Positions 1-8,079 of a stretch of 64,000 nucleotides of DNA are shown in pieces (the first letter of the stretch is position 1; every line of letters starts with the position of its first letter). Source of the DNA: Shewanella insulae (GTDB taxonomy: Bacteria > Pseudomonadota > Gammaproteobacteria > Enterobacterales > Shewanellaceae); NCBI RefSeq assembly GCF_009831655.1, contig NZ_WRPA01000011.1, positions 1-64,000 on the forward strand, read 5' to 3'. The position numbers and the translations under genes are program-made. The notes under the pieces are model-generated. The model did not search any database. It was given only the letters and a program-made list of their open reading frames with translations, and had not been told where the DNA came from.

Positions 1-490
1 CAGAATCATTTGGGCGATGCTTTACTATAAAACCGAGTACAGACCTGGCTAAACAACAAGAGCAATTACATACCCGAAAAACCGAACACAATTAATGAAG
101 TAACAGGTAATACCGGCCTTCGAAAATGCTGAGAGAGCACAAGGTGTTGTAACACCGAACGGACGATAAGCAGCGAAGGCGCGGTTCTCATTAAGGCCAG
201 AGCACAAAGATGCTCACAAACAGGTCGGATATACGTACGCAGTATTACTTTCTGTTACTCACAAAATGTTTGATCTATCCGAGGTGTCCATATATGTGCT
301 TGTACCGTGCCAAAAGAGTGCTTACAGATGCGTCGTTCCTTCACATCTCACCCATAGGGATATGGAAAATGTCCGCTTGATGTAGGGAAGGTCACCGAGC
401 CTGTGATCACGACATTGGCTCTTCCATGTATCGCCCTAAAATACCAGCCATGCCGATGGTTGAAGCCTCGTCATAGGGCAAGCATGTTGA
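1..490. other. Gene-free region with nested inverted repeats (possible structured RNA)
   Basis: No convincing coding region lies here. Several complementary pairs can be read directly: 42-47 with 221-226, 115-120 with 193-198 (alternatively 116-122 with 174-180), hairpins at 127-139, 143-156 and 200-215, then 225-231 with 276-282, a hairpin at 352-365, and 433-438 with 474-479 enclosing a hairpin at 448-459. The nesting (an outer helix holding an inner helix that holds two hairpins) is more like a folded RNA than a promoter region. A fragment of a group II intron is one possibility, but I see no convincing domain V and no intron-encoded protein in the window. Identity is unknown. Confidence 0.35.
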
Positions 491-491
491 T

Positions 492-1106
492 TTAGGCCTT
501 GATGACTCTAGGACGAATGAGAGAACCAATAATATTACCAAGCAGTTCCTTATACATTAGCTCTATTTCTTCCTTACTTATGCTCCCCCCACGTATGAGC
601 ATCTCTTGCATTTGATCCGGCTCTTTAACGAGATAACCAGTAGAAATAAAACCATTTTTTTCATAAAAGGCTTTGCGCTTTATTCGTTGCCGATAGTTTC
701 TTGCCTGCTCATTAACTTCTTCAATATTCAATACCATCCTTTTTTCTGGGTACAGATCACCTAAGGCATCCATGACCTTACTTCCATAGCCCTTAGAACG
801 GATTGATTCTGATACAGCCAAGAATTGTACAAATACAATATCCCTGTACTGAGTGAGATAGATAAGACCAATCCACTCTTCTCCATCATAAAGTACGCTA
901 AAGCCCTTCTTACCCTTTCTCAGTTTAAAACGAAGCAGAAATGTCGGTATGCGTTGCGCACCGGGAAATGCCTCTTTATAAAGCTCGATCACTTTCGAGT
1001 AATTACCGTCACTCTTATTAAACGGCCGGAAATTGATGCTCACATCTAGTACACCTAACCTTTTTAGTGCCCGTGTGCCTTTCTCAGCAACCCGCTGAAA
1101 ACCCAA
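492..1106 (-). CDS. GNAT-family N-acetyltransferase
   Basis: Predicted acetyl-CoA-dependent N-acetyltransferase of the GNAT fold; the substrate cannot be inferred. The middle of the protein reads FVQFLAVSESIRSKGYGSKVMDAL, the usual GNAT beta4 strand plus pyrophosphate-binding loop (R-x-x-G-x-G variant), and FYEKNGF later is the typical C-terminal GNAT motif. The frame is open to 1106, but the first 20 residues (rich in Arg, Lys and Gly) do not look like the family. A GTG at 1042-1044 gives a protein starting VSINFRPFN, which fits the fold better, with a weak AGG upstream. The gene is more AT-rich than the trmL region and lies in accessory-looking DNA; it may have been acquired. Confidence 0.75.
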   Translation of the reverse strand: MGFQRVAEKGTRALKRLGVLDVSINFRPFNKSDGNYSKVIELYKEAFPGAQRIPTFLLRFKLRKGKKGFSVLYDGEEWIGLIYLTQYRDIVFVQFLAVSESIRSKGYGSKVMDALGDLYPEKRMVLNIEEVNEQARNYRQRIKRKAFYEKNGFISTGYLVKEPDQMQEMLIRGGSISKEEIELMYKELLGNIIGSLIRPRVIKA

Positions 1107-1294
1107 GCCTTAACTATCTGTAATGCATAGAACTTATCAGCATTCGCTTAAACAAACCAACTGGAAAACCTGCTAGCAGCAGATGTAGCTAAATCGAAGA
1201 GATAGAATAAGCTGGTACAGATGCATCTGCGGACATGGATACCAGGCAAAAATCCCACTAAAACCGTGAGGTTTCCCCCCGTAGTCATTTCCCT

Positions 1295-1300
1295 TATAAT
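1295..1300 (+). promoter_or_regulatory. Probable -10 element of the trmL promoter
   Basis: TATAAT lies 30 bases before the trmL start codon. No good -35 hexamer is visible at 16-18 bases upstream (TTTCCC at 1272-1277 is poor). A perfect 12-base palindrome, CAGATGCATCTG, sits further up at 1218-1229. Confidence 0.4.
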
Positions 1301-1330
1301 CGCCGCTCATCCGTTCAAAGGTAAGCCAAG

Positions 1331-1795
1331 ATGTTCCATATCGCCCTCTATGAGCCAGAGATTGCCCCCAACACCGGCAATATCATCCGCCTATGTGCCA
1401 ACAACGGCTGCCAGCTGCACCTTATCGAGCCTCTGGGATTCGATCTCGAAGAGAAGAAGCTGCGCCGTGCGGGCCTGGACTACAGCGATCTGACCCGGGT
1501 CACCCGCCACAAGGACTTCGAGAGCTTCCTTGGCGCCATGGCTGGCAAGCGCATCATGGCCTGCACCACCAAGGGGAGTCGCCCCCATAGCGAAATAGCC
1601 TTCGAGAAGGACGACGTCTTGCTCTTTGGTCCCGAGACCCGCGGCCTGCCGATGGAAATCATCGAATCGATCCCCACCAGCCAGCGCCTGCGCATCCCAA
1701 TGGCCTCCAGCAGCCGCAGCCTCAACCTGTCTAACTCGGTCGCCATCATCAGCTATGAGGCCTGGCGTCAGCTCGGCTACGAGGGCGCCTGCTAA
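1331..1795 (+). CDS. trmL: tRNA (cytidine(34)-2'-O)-methyltransferase TrmL
   Basis: Methylates the 2'-O of the wobble nucleotide (C34/cmnm5U34) in tRNA-Leu isoacceptors, using SAM. The 154-residue length is the usual size of this minimal SPOUT enzyme. The trefoil-knot SAM-binding motifs are intact: FGPETRGLP at residues 99-107 and IPM plus [12 protein letters not shown] at 122-139. The N-terminal [11 protein letters not shown] (residues 14-24) is also characteristic. It appears monocistronic and convergent with the minus-strand gene that ends 16 bases downstream. The long open frame on the opposite strand is a shadow. Confidence 0.95.
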   Translation: MFHIALYEPEIAPNTGNIIRLCANNGCQLHLIEPLGFDLEEKKLRRAGLDYSDLTRVTRHKDFESFLGAMAGKRIMACTTKGSRPHSEIAFEKDDVLLFGPETRGLPMEIIESIPTSQRLRIPMASSSRSLNLSNSVAIISYEAWRQLGYEGAC

Positions 1796-1811
1796 ACCCT
1801 TTCTGTGGAGT

Positions 1812-2342
1812 TTATGAGGCAGGATTAAGGGCGATGCCACGATAGACTTGATAGTCGTCATCGTCCTGATCCAGATATTGCACCTTCTGCAGCCATAACC
1901 AGCCATCCCCCTGCGGTGCGAAGCTGAGACGGATCATCGCCGGGCGCTGCTGCACTAGGCCCTTGCCTAAGAGAGAGAAACCCAGCTCATTTCGATAGAG
2001 GGTGAAATTGAGGGTCTTGTCCGGATCGACACCGTTGAAGTAGGTGAGCCTTATCTCGCCATCGCCCTCGCGGAACCACCAGGTCTCGCTCAGCGGATGG
2101 CTGGCGTGTTCGCTCACCGTGAGCATCAGCTGGCGCCGATCACCGCTGCAGAGTCCCTGTACCCTAACGGCTTTCACCAGCCACCTAGGCCTGGAAGCCT
2201 CCCCCTGCCAGCTTCCCGCCAGGGCCTGACAGAAATCGGCCAGGGCTATCTTCTGCGCAGAGACCGAGGGCGACAGCAAGATGGCAGAGAGCACCAACAT
2301 GATGGCTAAGAGCAAGCGTGGCGATTTAAAACAGTTCAACAT
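1812..2342 (-). CDS. Small exported protein of unknown function
   Basis: Not recognised. Starting at the ATG at 2340-2342 gives about 176 residues beginning with a clear Sec signal peptide: basic stretch CFKSPR, then a long hydrophobic core, then SVSA before a likely cleavage site ahead of QKIALADF. The mature part is tryptophan-rich (SWQGE, ETWWFREGDG, GDGWLWL) and looks like a small periplasmic beta-barrel, possibly lipocalin-like. An upstream in-frame ATG at 2379-2381 has a better ribosome site (GAGG, 7 bases away) but would put 13 extra residues before the signal peptide. It overlaps the end of the preceding gene by 17 bases, so the two are probably co-transcribed. Confidence 0.65.
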   Translation of the reverse strand: MLNCFKSPRLLLAIMLVLSAILLSPSVSAQKIALADFCQALAGSWQGEASRPRWLVKAVRVQGLCSGDRRQLMLTVSEHASHPLSETWWFREGDGEIRLTYFNGVDPDKTLNFTLYRNELGFSLLGKGLVQQRPAMIRLSFAPQGDGWLWLQKVQYLDQDDDDYQVYRGIALNPAS

Positions 2343-2889
2343 CTGGTTTTGTTTGGTGTAAATGGGTTTCTCGATAGGCATTTAACGCCTCGTGTATCGG
2401 CACGCCCTCAAGCAGGGCCGCAAACATCTGCCGTTCACAGTCCAAAGAATAATGCGCCTGTATCTCCCCTTGCAAGTGCATCCAGGCCGCTTGGGAATGA
2501 CGCCGGGTCTTATCCCCCAACATGGCTTCCATCAGACTCAGCGCGGTGATCACATGGTTCAGTCGCTGTGAGATACGATCGTAAAACTGAAACGCCATCA
2601 CCCCGCTGTCGATAGCCTGCATCAAACCATCGCTGTGAGCCAGGATCGCCTCTGGCGTATCGGCGTTGCCGTGGAGATGACGATTGACCTCGGACAGATG
2701 CTCGGCCATCTGGGTAAACAACTGCCCCAGCCCGGTCACGTTATGGTCGCCATCGGTCAACGACAGCTCTATCTGCGCCGTCGCCAGCAGAAGCAGCTTA
2801 GTGGTCTCCTGCAGGTGACACCAGTCGGCGTCATCACACACACATGCCTGGCAGCGAACGGACTCTGTAGACGGGTTGGCAGATTCCAT
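2326..2889 (-). CDS. Helical cytoplasmic protein of unknown function
   Basis: About 187 residues, mostly alpha-helical, with no signal peptide or membrane segment. A central FQFYDRISQRLNHV recalls the helix of CheZ-type or related helical phosphatase domains, in which a Gln/Asp pair follows an aromatic patch; this is only a resemblance. The N-terminus has cysteines in CQACVCDDADWC, which could bind metal. Start choice: the ATG at 2887-2889 has GGAG six bases upstream, whereas the ATG at 2893-2895 directly abuts that GGAG and cannot use it. First gene of a two-gene unit with the exported protein downstream. Confidence 0.6.
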   Translation of the reverse strand: MESANPSTESVRCQACVCDDADWCHLQETTKLLLLATAQIELSLTDGDHNVTGLGQLFTQMAEHLSEVNRHLHGNADTPEAILAHSDGLMQAIDSGVMAFQFYDRISQRLNHVITALSLMEAMLGDKTRRHSQAAWMHLQGEIQAHYSLDCERQMFAALLEGVPIHEALNAYRETHLHQTKPDVELF

Positions 2890-2910
2890 GGACATCTCCT
2901 GATAAGGCTT

Positions 2911-2943
2911 GGCTAATACTCGGCTAGTACTCGGCTAATACTC
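2911..2943. repeat. Three tandem 11-bp repeats upstream of the 2326-2889 gene
   Basis: The unit GGCTAATACTC occurs at 2911-2921, again with one change (GGCTAGTACTC) at 2922-2932, and at 2933-2943. The array ends about 20 bases before the start codon of the minus-strand gene and so lies in its promoter or leader. An 11-base period is one helical turn, as in regulator-binding arrays, but slippage could also explain it. Confidence 0.7.
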
Positions 2944-3027
2944 GAGCGTGAACCTTATTAAACCTAGATGAAAGCCCATCGAAATGCGAACCCAGAGGGC
3001 GGAAAGCGGCCCCTTGGGAATGCCAGA

Positions 3028-3064
3028 TAAAAAAGGCCCGCCGGGATTAACCGGCGAGCCTTAT
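3028..3064 (-). terminator. Rho-independent terminator after the M16 peptidase pair
   Basis: Read on the minus strand, a GC-rich stem (GGCTCGCCGG pairing with CCGGCGGGCC, 6-base loop) is followed by a run of six T. It lies just past the stop codon of the M16 lipoprotein gene. Confidence 0.85.
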
Positions 3065-3084
3065 GCTGTCCCATGACTTAATGC

Positions 3085-4533
3085 TTACTGCGAGAAGCCG
3101 ACTCCATTGATCTCCACCTGCTTCACCTCACCATACTGGGCGGCGATATCGGCGATCTTGCTGGCGTTGCCGATCAGCACGTATTGCAGCTTATCCTGAG
3201 GGAAGTAGCTCTGCACCAGACGCTGAGTCTCCGCCAGGGTCAGGCCATCGACATTCTTCTGGAAGTCGTTGATGAAGCTGTCGTCGAAGCCATAGAGGTA
3301 CATGCTCGACAGCAGGCCGGCCAGTTGCGCACTGGTCTCGAACTTAGGCGGGAACTGCCCCTTCACATAGGCCTTGGCCGAGTCCAGGGTAGGCTGATCT
3401 ATCCCCGCCTGCCATAGACGTGAATAGGTCTTCAGCGCCAGATCGATCGCCTCCTTGGTGGTCTCGCTCTTGGTGAAGGTGCTGATCCTGAACACGCCCC
3501 CCTGGGAGTAAGGGGTAAAGGCCGAGCGGGCACCATAGGTCAGCCCGGCGTTCACCCTTAACTCGTCATTGAGCCAGGAGGTGAAGCGGCCACCCAGGAT
3601 AGTGTTGACCACCTGTAGCCCCACATAGTCAGGATTATTGCGGCTAATGCCCTTACCGCCGATCAGGAAGGTGGTCTCGATGGCGTCACCCTTGTTGACC
3701 AGCAGCACCTTGCTTGCGTCTAGCGAAGGCTGATCTTTGGCCAGGTCTTGCTTGGCGATCTCCTCGCCGTTTTGCCAGTCACCAAACAACTTGTCGAGCC
3801 TTGCCTTCATCTTAGTCGGCTCAAAGTCGCCGACAACGGAGATGGCAACATTCTGCGGCTGATAGTAGCTCTTGTGGAAGGCGCGCAGCTGGCTGACCGT
3901 CAGTTCTGCCAGAGAGTCACGGTTACCCGATGCCGGATTACCATAGGGGTGCTCGCCAAACACCAGCTTATCGAAGTAGCGGTGGATCACCACACGTGGG
4001 CTCTCCTTCTCCTGGGCCAGGCCCGCCATCTCGCGCTGACGCAGCTTATCGAACTCACCGTTATCGAAATCCGGTGCACGCAGCAGATCTCGTACCAGAG
4101 GTAGCATCTTCTCCGTGTCTTTGGCCATGAAGTCGGCATCGATGAAGCTGCCCTCTTTGCCTGCATCGGCGGCAATCGAGGCCCCGAGGAAGTCGACCAT
4201 CTGCTCTATGTCTGACTTGCTCTTGCCGTTAGCCCCCAGCAGCAAGGACTTGGCCGTCATGTTGGCCACCCCAGAGGTGGTGTCCTTGACCGCACCGGCG
4301 CGCACCACGGCGCTAACGGTGATCAAAGGCACCTCTGTCTGTGGCATCAGGTAGACGGTTAGGCCGTTAGCCAGTTGATACTGCTCATAGGCGGGCATGG
4401 TGAAGCTGCCGGTATCGACCGTCTGGCTCTTTGTTGTCGCGGCGCAACCCGAGAGTGCCAGGGCGCCAGCTACCAGAGCTGCCGTACCCAACTTGGCGAA
4501 TCCTTGGGGAATTTGAGTCAATAGGGTCTTCAT
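3085..4533 (-). CDS. M16 family peptidase-like lipoprotein, non-catalytic subunit
   Basis: 482 residues with a lipoprotein signal peptide (lipobox LSGC, Cys at residue 30), so probably anchored to a membrane facing the periplasm. Both M16 halves are present. The zinc site expected in the N-terminal half (HxxEH) is absent: the corresponding segment reads TSGVANMTAK. The C-terminal half keeps the TYGARSAF...GGVFRIS region that in M16B partners supplies substrate-binding Arg/Tyr. This is the usual arrangement for the inactive partner of a two-subunit M16 peptidase. Its start overlaps the stop of the catalytic subunit gene by four bases (ATGA), implying translational coupling. Confidence 0.85.
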   Translation of the reverse strand: MKTLLTQIPQGFAKLGTAALVAGALALSGCAATTKSQTVDTGSFTMPAYEQYQLANGLTVYLMPQTEVPLITVSAVVRAGAVKDTTSGVANMTAKSLLLGANGKSKSDIEQMVDFLGASIAADAGKEGSFIDADFMAKDTEKMLPLVRDLLRAPDFDNGEFDKLRQREMAGLAQEKESPRVVIHRYFDKLVFGEHPYGNPASGNRDSLAELTVSQLRAFHKSYYQPQNVAISVVGDFEPTKMKARLDKLFGDWQNGEEIAKQDLAKDQPSLDASKVLLVNKGDAIETTFLIGGKGISRNNPDYVGLQVVNTILGGRFTSWLNDELRVNAGLTYGARSAFTPYSQGGVFRISTFTKSETTKEAIDLALKTYSRLWQAGIDQPTLDSAKAYVKGQFPPKFETSAQLAGLLSSMYLYGFDDSFINDFQKNVDGLTLAETQRLVQSYFPQDKLQYVLIGNASKIADIAAQYGEVKQVEINGVGFSQ

Positions 4534-5861
4534 TGGTCACTCTCCTCTGTGGCCGCGAGTACGCCAACGGTACGGTTGGCGCGACGTAGATAGGTTTGTG
4601 CGACACGCTGAATATCTTCTGGAGTCACCTTGTTATAGGCCTCAGGCGCATTGAACAGCTTGTCATAGCTGCCGAAGTAGAGCTCGTAGGTGCCTAAGGT
4701 ATTGGCCTTGCCATTAATGGTTTCCATGGCGCGGTAGAAGTTCATCAGTTTGATGTTCTTCACCTTCTCAAGCTCATCCTGGGTCACACCTTGTTGTGCG
4801 ATGCGATTGATCTCGCCAATCATGGCGCTCTCTAACTCCTTGGCGGTAATGCCAGGGTTGGCGACGCCCATCACATAGAAGAGATTAGGGTCGAAGCTCA
4901 TCGGCATATAGGTTTCCACCTCGATGGCCACCTGCTTCTCTACCAAGGCTTGATACAAACGCGAGCTGTTGCCCGTGGTCAGGATAGAGGAAAGCAGATC
5001 CAGGGCGTAGTAGTCCTGATTCGAGGTCGCCGGCACATGGTAGGCCAGCATCACGTTCGGCGTGCTTACCGATGGCTTCTGCACGAAGACGCGGCGCTCC
5101 CCCTTCTGCAGGGGTTCGACCGTCTTCACCTCCCGTGGCGGAGTCTGGGCGGGAATAGGCGCAAAGTACTTGTTGGCCAGGGCTTTGACCTCATTAAGCT
5201 TCACATCACCGGCAATCACCACCACGGCATTGTTGGGCGCATAGTAGGTCTTGTGGTACTGCACCAGATCGTCCTGGGTCCAGGCGGCGATATCCGACTC
5301 GTGACCGATCACCGACCAGCTGTATGGATGAGCGCGAAATGCCGAGCCCTTAACCTCTTCCTGCAGGGTGCGCCAGTTGGAGTTTTCCAGGCCTGTGGTG
5401 CGCTCCGAGGCCACCACGCCGCGCTCGCTCTCTACCATCTGAGGATTGATATCCAGGTGCGCGATACGATCCGCCTCGAGATCGAAGATGGTCTCCAGGG
5501 CGTTGGCCGGGAACCAATCTGTGTAGACGGTAAGGTTTTCTGTGGTGTAGGCGTTGTTGGCACCGCCAGCCGCCTCCATGGTGCGGTCGAACATCTTAGG
5601 ACCAAACTTCTTCGAGCCGTTAAACATCATGTGTTCGAAGAAGTGGGAGATCCCTGTGATGCCGGGCACCTCGTTGCGGGATCCCACCTTCCAAAATAGA
5701 TACATGTTGGCATTTGGGATGGATGCATCTTCTAGCACCATGATTTTCATGCCATTATCTAGCGTGAAGCTTTTTATGTCTTCGACCTGAGTTGCCTGCG
5801 CCCCCATGGAGGAGAGGAGTCCCCCAATGGAGAGGCACAGCGCGATCATCTTTCGCATCAT
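4530..5861 (-). CDS. M16 family zinc peptidase, catalytic subunit, exported
   Basis: About 443 residues with a Sec signal peptide (KMIALCLSIGGLLSSMGAQA). The inverted zinc motif HFFEH is at residues 73-77, and the downstream Glu ligand lies in ESERGVVASE (144-153), so this subunit should be catalytically active, degrading peptides in the periplasm. Start choice: ATG at 5859-5861 has AGGGA seven bases upstream; a longer frame beginning at 5876 would place that Shine-Dalgarno inside the coding region. First gene of a two-gene operon with the zinc-less partner. Confidence 0.9.
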   Translation of the reverse strand: MMRKMIALCLSIGGLLSSMGAQATQVEDIKSFTLDNGMKIMVLEDASIPNANMYLFWKVGSRNEVPGITGISHFFEHMMFNGSKKFGPKMFDRTMEAAGGANNAYTTENLTVYTDWFPANALETIFDLEADRIAHLDINPQMVESERGVVASERTTGLENSNWRTLQEEVKGSAFRAHPYSWSVIGHESDIAAWTQDDLVQYHKTYYAPNNAVVVIAGDVKLNEVKALANKYFAPIPAQTPPREVKTVEPLQKGERRVFVQKPSVSTPNVMLAYHVPATSNQDYYALDLLSSILTTGNSSRLYQALVEKQVAIEVETYMPMSFDPNLFYVMGVANPGITAKELESAMIGEINRIAQQGVTQDELEKVKNIKLMNFYRAMETINGKANTLGTYELYFGSYDKLFNAPEAYNKVTPEDIQRVAQTYLRRANRTVGVLAATEESDQ

Positions 5862-5960
5862 CTGTCGTTCCCTCATTCGTGAGCAGATAGAATTTATCTC
5901 GGTATCCGGTGGCGACTCACGCGAGCCGTCTACGTTTATTCGAGAACTATAAGAGGCGAA

Positions 5961-5966
5961 ATTATA
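5961..5966 (-). promoter_or_regulatory. Possible -10 box for the M16 operon
   Basis: Read on the minus strand this is TATAAT, about 100 bases upstream of the catalytic M16 gene. The -35 region 17 bases away (GCTACA) matches the consensus only in its ACA half. Confidence 0.35.
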
Positions 5967-6030
5967 AATAAGATCAAGTCTGTTGTAGCGACTATCGCGG
6001 GAGAGAATTGTAACTTATTGCTTTTATGCC

Positions 6031-6800
6031 ATGCTTAGACACAAACAGACGACACCTAACATGACGATACCTAAGCCGAGGGAACGCGCCTTGCCACACA
6101 CCACAGAGATAGATCTAGCCTATCTAAACCGCATCAACTGCAACACAGAGGCGCAGTTGCAGATACTTACCCCACTCAGGCCCATCAGGCTAAAGACCCG
6201 ACTGATAGGCATTGATCCCGATAACGCCATCATACTCGCCTTAGGCCAGGACAAATACTGGCAGGCCGCCCAGGACTATATCACTCAGGGGCAAGGGGTC
6301 GTGGTGCGCCTGATCAACAGCGACGATCCCGAGGCTAACATCCTCGCCTTTCGAAGCCAGATCAAAACCTTGCTCAACAATGCCGGCCGCTGGCTAGTGG
6401 TGAATTACCTCAAGGAGTTGCAGAGTGTGGCCCTGAGACAACACTGCCGCATTCCGGTCCACCTGGCCGCCTCGATACATGAACGCCAGGCAGAGGGTCA
6501 CTCCACCCATGTCTGCTCCAGCGGCTTCCTGCAGGATGTCTCGGTCAAGGGGGGGCCTACATAGGCGAAGAGATAGAAGGGGCCACCCTAGACAAGGGCT
6601 ACCGTTTACAAGTCAAATTTGAAGAGACGCCAGAGACACTTAGCGTGCCTATCACATTGAAAAATATTCAGTCTCCCGAGCCGGGACGCAGTCAGTATCA
6701 ATATGGTTTCACCTTAGACGAGAGCCAAGAGGAAGAAACCCCGAACGACTTTGCCCAGAAGGTGATCATCAATCACCTGATGCAGCAACCTAATAATTAG
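6031..6800 (+). pseudogene. PilZ-domain-like protein, frameshifted in a G7 tract
   Basis: The first frame runs from 6031 to a stop at 6562-6564. The signature of a PilZ c-di-GMP receptor is present: RQHCR (residues 136-140, the RxxxR motif) and DVSVKGG (169-175, the DxSxxG motif). Immediately after DVSVKGG the frame is broken within seven consecutive G (6549-6555). Adding one G restores an open frame through AYIGEEIEGATL to TAG at 6798-6800, giving a 256-residue protein with a normal PilZ barrel end. So this is a recent frameshift, a sequencing error, or a phase-variable tract. Start is uncertain: a TTG at 6091-6093 has GAGGGA at ideal spacing and gives a good N-terminus; the ATGs at 6031 and 6061 lack a Shine-Dalgarno. 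Confidence 0.75.
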
Positions 6801-6812
6801 AGATGGCCGGGT

Positions 6813-7454
6813 TTACAAGCCTAGCTTGGTAAAGAAGACCACATCCTTGTCTATCACCTCCAGCTGCCAGTTAAACGCTTTGGCGATCCACTCGAAGGTG
6901 GCCGTGCTGTAGAAGCGGATATGAGTCTGGTCCTGCTTGTAATGCCAGTTGGCAAAGGCGGCTTCGCCCAGCACCCGCTTGGTCATGATAGCCAGACAGG
7001 TGCCCGGCTTCATCATGGCATCCAGGCGTTTTAGCAGGGCTGAGGCATCTGCCACATGCTCTATCACCTCTGTCATGGTGATGAAGTCATATTGCTGCTT
7101 AAGCAACTGCTCGTCGGGGAAGTAGTAGAGATCATAGTTCTCCATGGCGATGCCCACCTCGCCCGCCATCACGCTGATGGTCGGCCCTGGACCACAGCCG
7201 AAATCCAGTCCTCTATGGTCACTGGTCAGTCGCTCGCGCAGGGGTAACCAGGTACGCCCAAGGAAACGCCTGTAGCCCTGATCCCTGCTGTCATTTTGGT
7301 GATGATCGTAAAACGCCTTCTCCGCCTCGGGAGTCAGGAGATACGCATCGGGGACGCTCACCAGCTGACACCGATTACAGATCTTATATTCTCTGTGCTT
7401 ATCGCGATGAAAGCACGCCAGGTTCTCACTATGACAAAGGGGACAAAGACTCAC
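6813..7454 (-). CDS. Class I SAM-dependent methyltransferase with N-terminal zinc ribbon
   Basis: 213 residues. The N-terminus has a CPLC...CNRC zinc-ribbon pattern (residues 4-7 and 26-29). The methyltransferase fold follows, with motif I LDFGCGPGP near residue 84, an acidic motif II (ENYDLYYF) and TMTEVIEHV as motif IV. This is the UbiG/Methyltransf_11 type of core; the substrate is unknown. The gene ends 12 bases from the end of the convergent PilZ-like gene and follows the small exported protein gene by about 12 bases, so the latter two may be an operon. Confidence 0.8.
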   Translation of the reverse strand: MSLCPLCHSENLACFHRDKHREYKICNRCQLVSVPDAYLLTPEAEKAFYDHHQNDSRDQGYRRFLGRTWLPLRERLTSDHRGLDFGCGPGPTISVMAGEVGIAMENYDLYYFPDEQLLKQQYDFITMTEVIEHVADASALLKRLDAMMKPGTCLAIMTKRVLGEAAFANWHYKQDQTHIRFYSTATFEWIAKAFNWQLEVIDKDVVFFTKLGL

Positions 7455-7465
7455 AGGGTATCCAA

Positions 7466-7813
7466 CTAGCTTTTAGGTTTGGGAATTTTTCTTTCTTGGG
7501 CCGCGGCTTCGCGCGCCTCTTTAAGGTATTTAGACTCACGACGCTCGCGTTCATTAAACTGACGCTGAGCCTTCTCGCGCTGGGCCTCTTGCCACTCACC
7601 CGATTGCTGGCGCTCGAGCACTGCCTGCTCCCTGTCCTGGGTAGCCCTGGCCGCCTCTCTGGCCTTCTTCAGCTGCTCGGCCTCCGTCTGGCGCGCAATC
7701 TCACTTGCCTCCTCGGCCTTAGGACTCATACGCTTATGTTCCTTCGCCGCCAGATCTAGGCTCAGGCTAGCCAGCAACACCAAGACGATGCAAGAAATTG
7801 AGCGGGTCGACAT
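7466..7813 (-). CDS. Small exported Glu/Lys/Arg-rich protein
   Basis: About 115 residues. Start at ATG 7811-7813, with AAGGA eight bases upstream, gives a signal peptide (hydrophobic SISCIVLVLLASLSLDLA, cleavage near AAKEH). The longer open frame up to 8029 has no ribosome site and would bury the signal peptide. The mature part is almost entirely charged (KAEEASEIARQTEAEQLKKAREAARA...) and is predicted to be a long helix or coiled coil ending KIPKPKS. No family recognised. It would act in the periplasm. Confidence 0.65.
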   Translation of the reverse strand: MSTRSISCIVLVLLASLSLDLAAKEHKRMSPKAEEASEIARQTEAEQLKKAREAARATQDREQAVLERQQSGEWQEAQREKAQRQFNERERRESKYLKEAREAAAQERKIPKPKS

Positions 7814-7948
7814 GAGAGTTATCCTTAACCAGATGAGAATCTGTGCCGATTCTAGCACTATCGCGCGCACAAAGCTGAAAAACCTCAGGCCCATGCCCTG
7901 CGGGAAATTGTTAACATATGTCATAAAAATGACTGAAAAACCATGCAA

Positions 7949-7966
7949 AAACCTATCCTTAGGTTT
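7949..7966. promoter_or_regulatory. Perfect inverted repeat between divergent genes
   Basis: AAACCTA-TCCT-TAGGTTT: a 7-bp perfect stem with a 4-base spacer, roughly midway between the divergent starts at 7813 and 8080. It could be an operator or an RNA hairpin. A longer imperfect repeat (CTCTTGCCAATT near 7970 against AATCGGCAAAGAG near 8000) lies next to it. Confidence 0.4.
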
Positions 7967-8079
7967 GAGTCTCTTGCCAATTCGCGGTATTTTTAACCCA
8001 ATCGGCAAAGAGATAAGCAGCGAAGACACGATGAAGGCTGCTCATTGCCCCATTTGCTAGCCATCACCCGGAGCACCCT

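Noticed and set aside
1..490. Group II intron
   Set aside because: Stems fit a large RNA, but no domain V, no conserved 3' end and no intron-encoded protein could be identified; kept only as a possibility.
492..1106. Integron cassette (GNAT gene with attC)
   Set aside because: No pair of attC core sites (RYYYAAC and GTTRRRY) with an inverted repeat could be found at either side.
1391..1906. 171-residue minus-strand frame over trmL
   Set aside because: Overlaps trmL and the next gene; no family features.
4950..5699. 249-residue plus-strand open frame
   Set aside because: It is antisense to the intact M16 peptidase gene, has low-complexity His/Arg/Gly composition and no ribosome site; a shadow.
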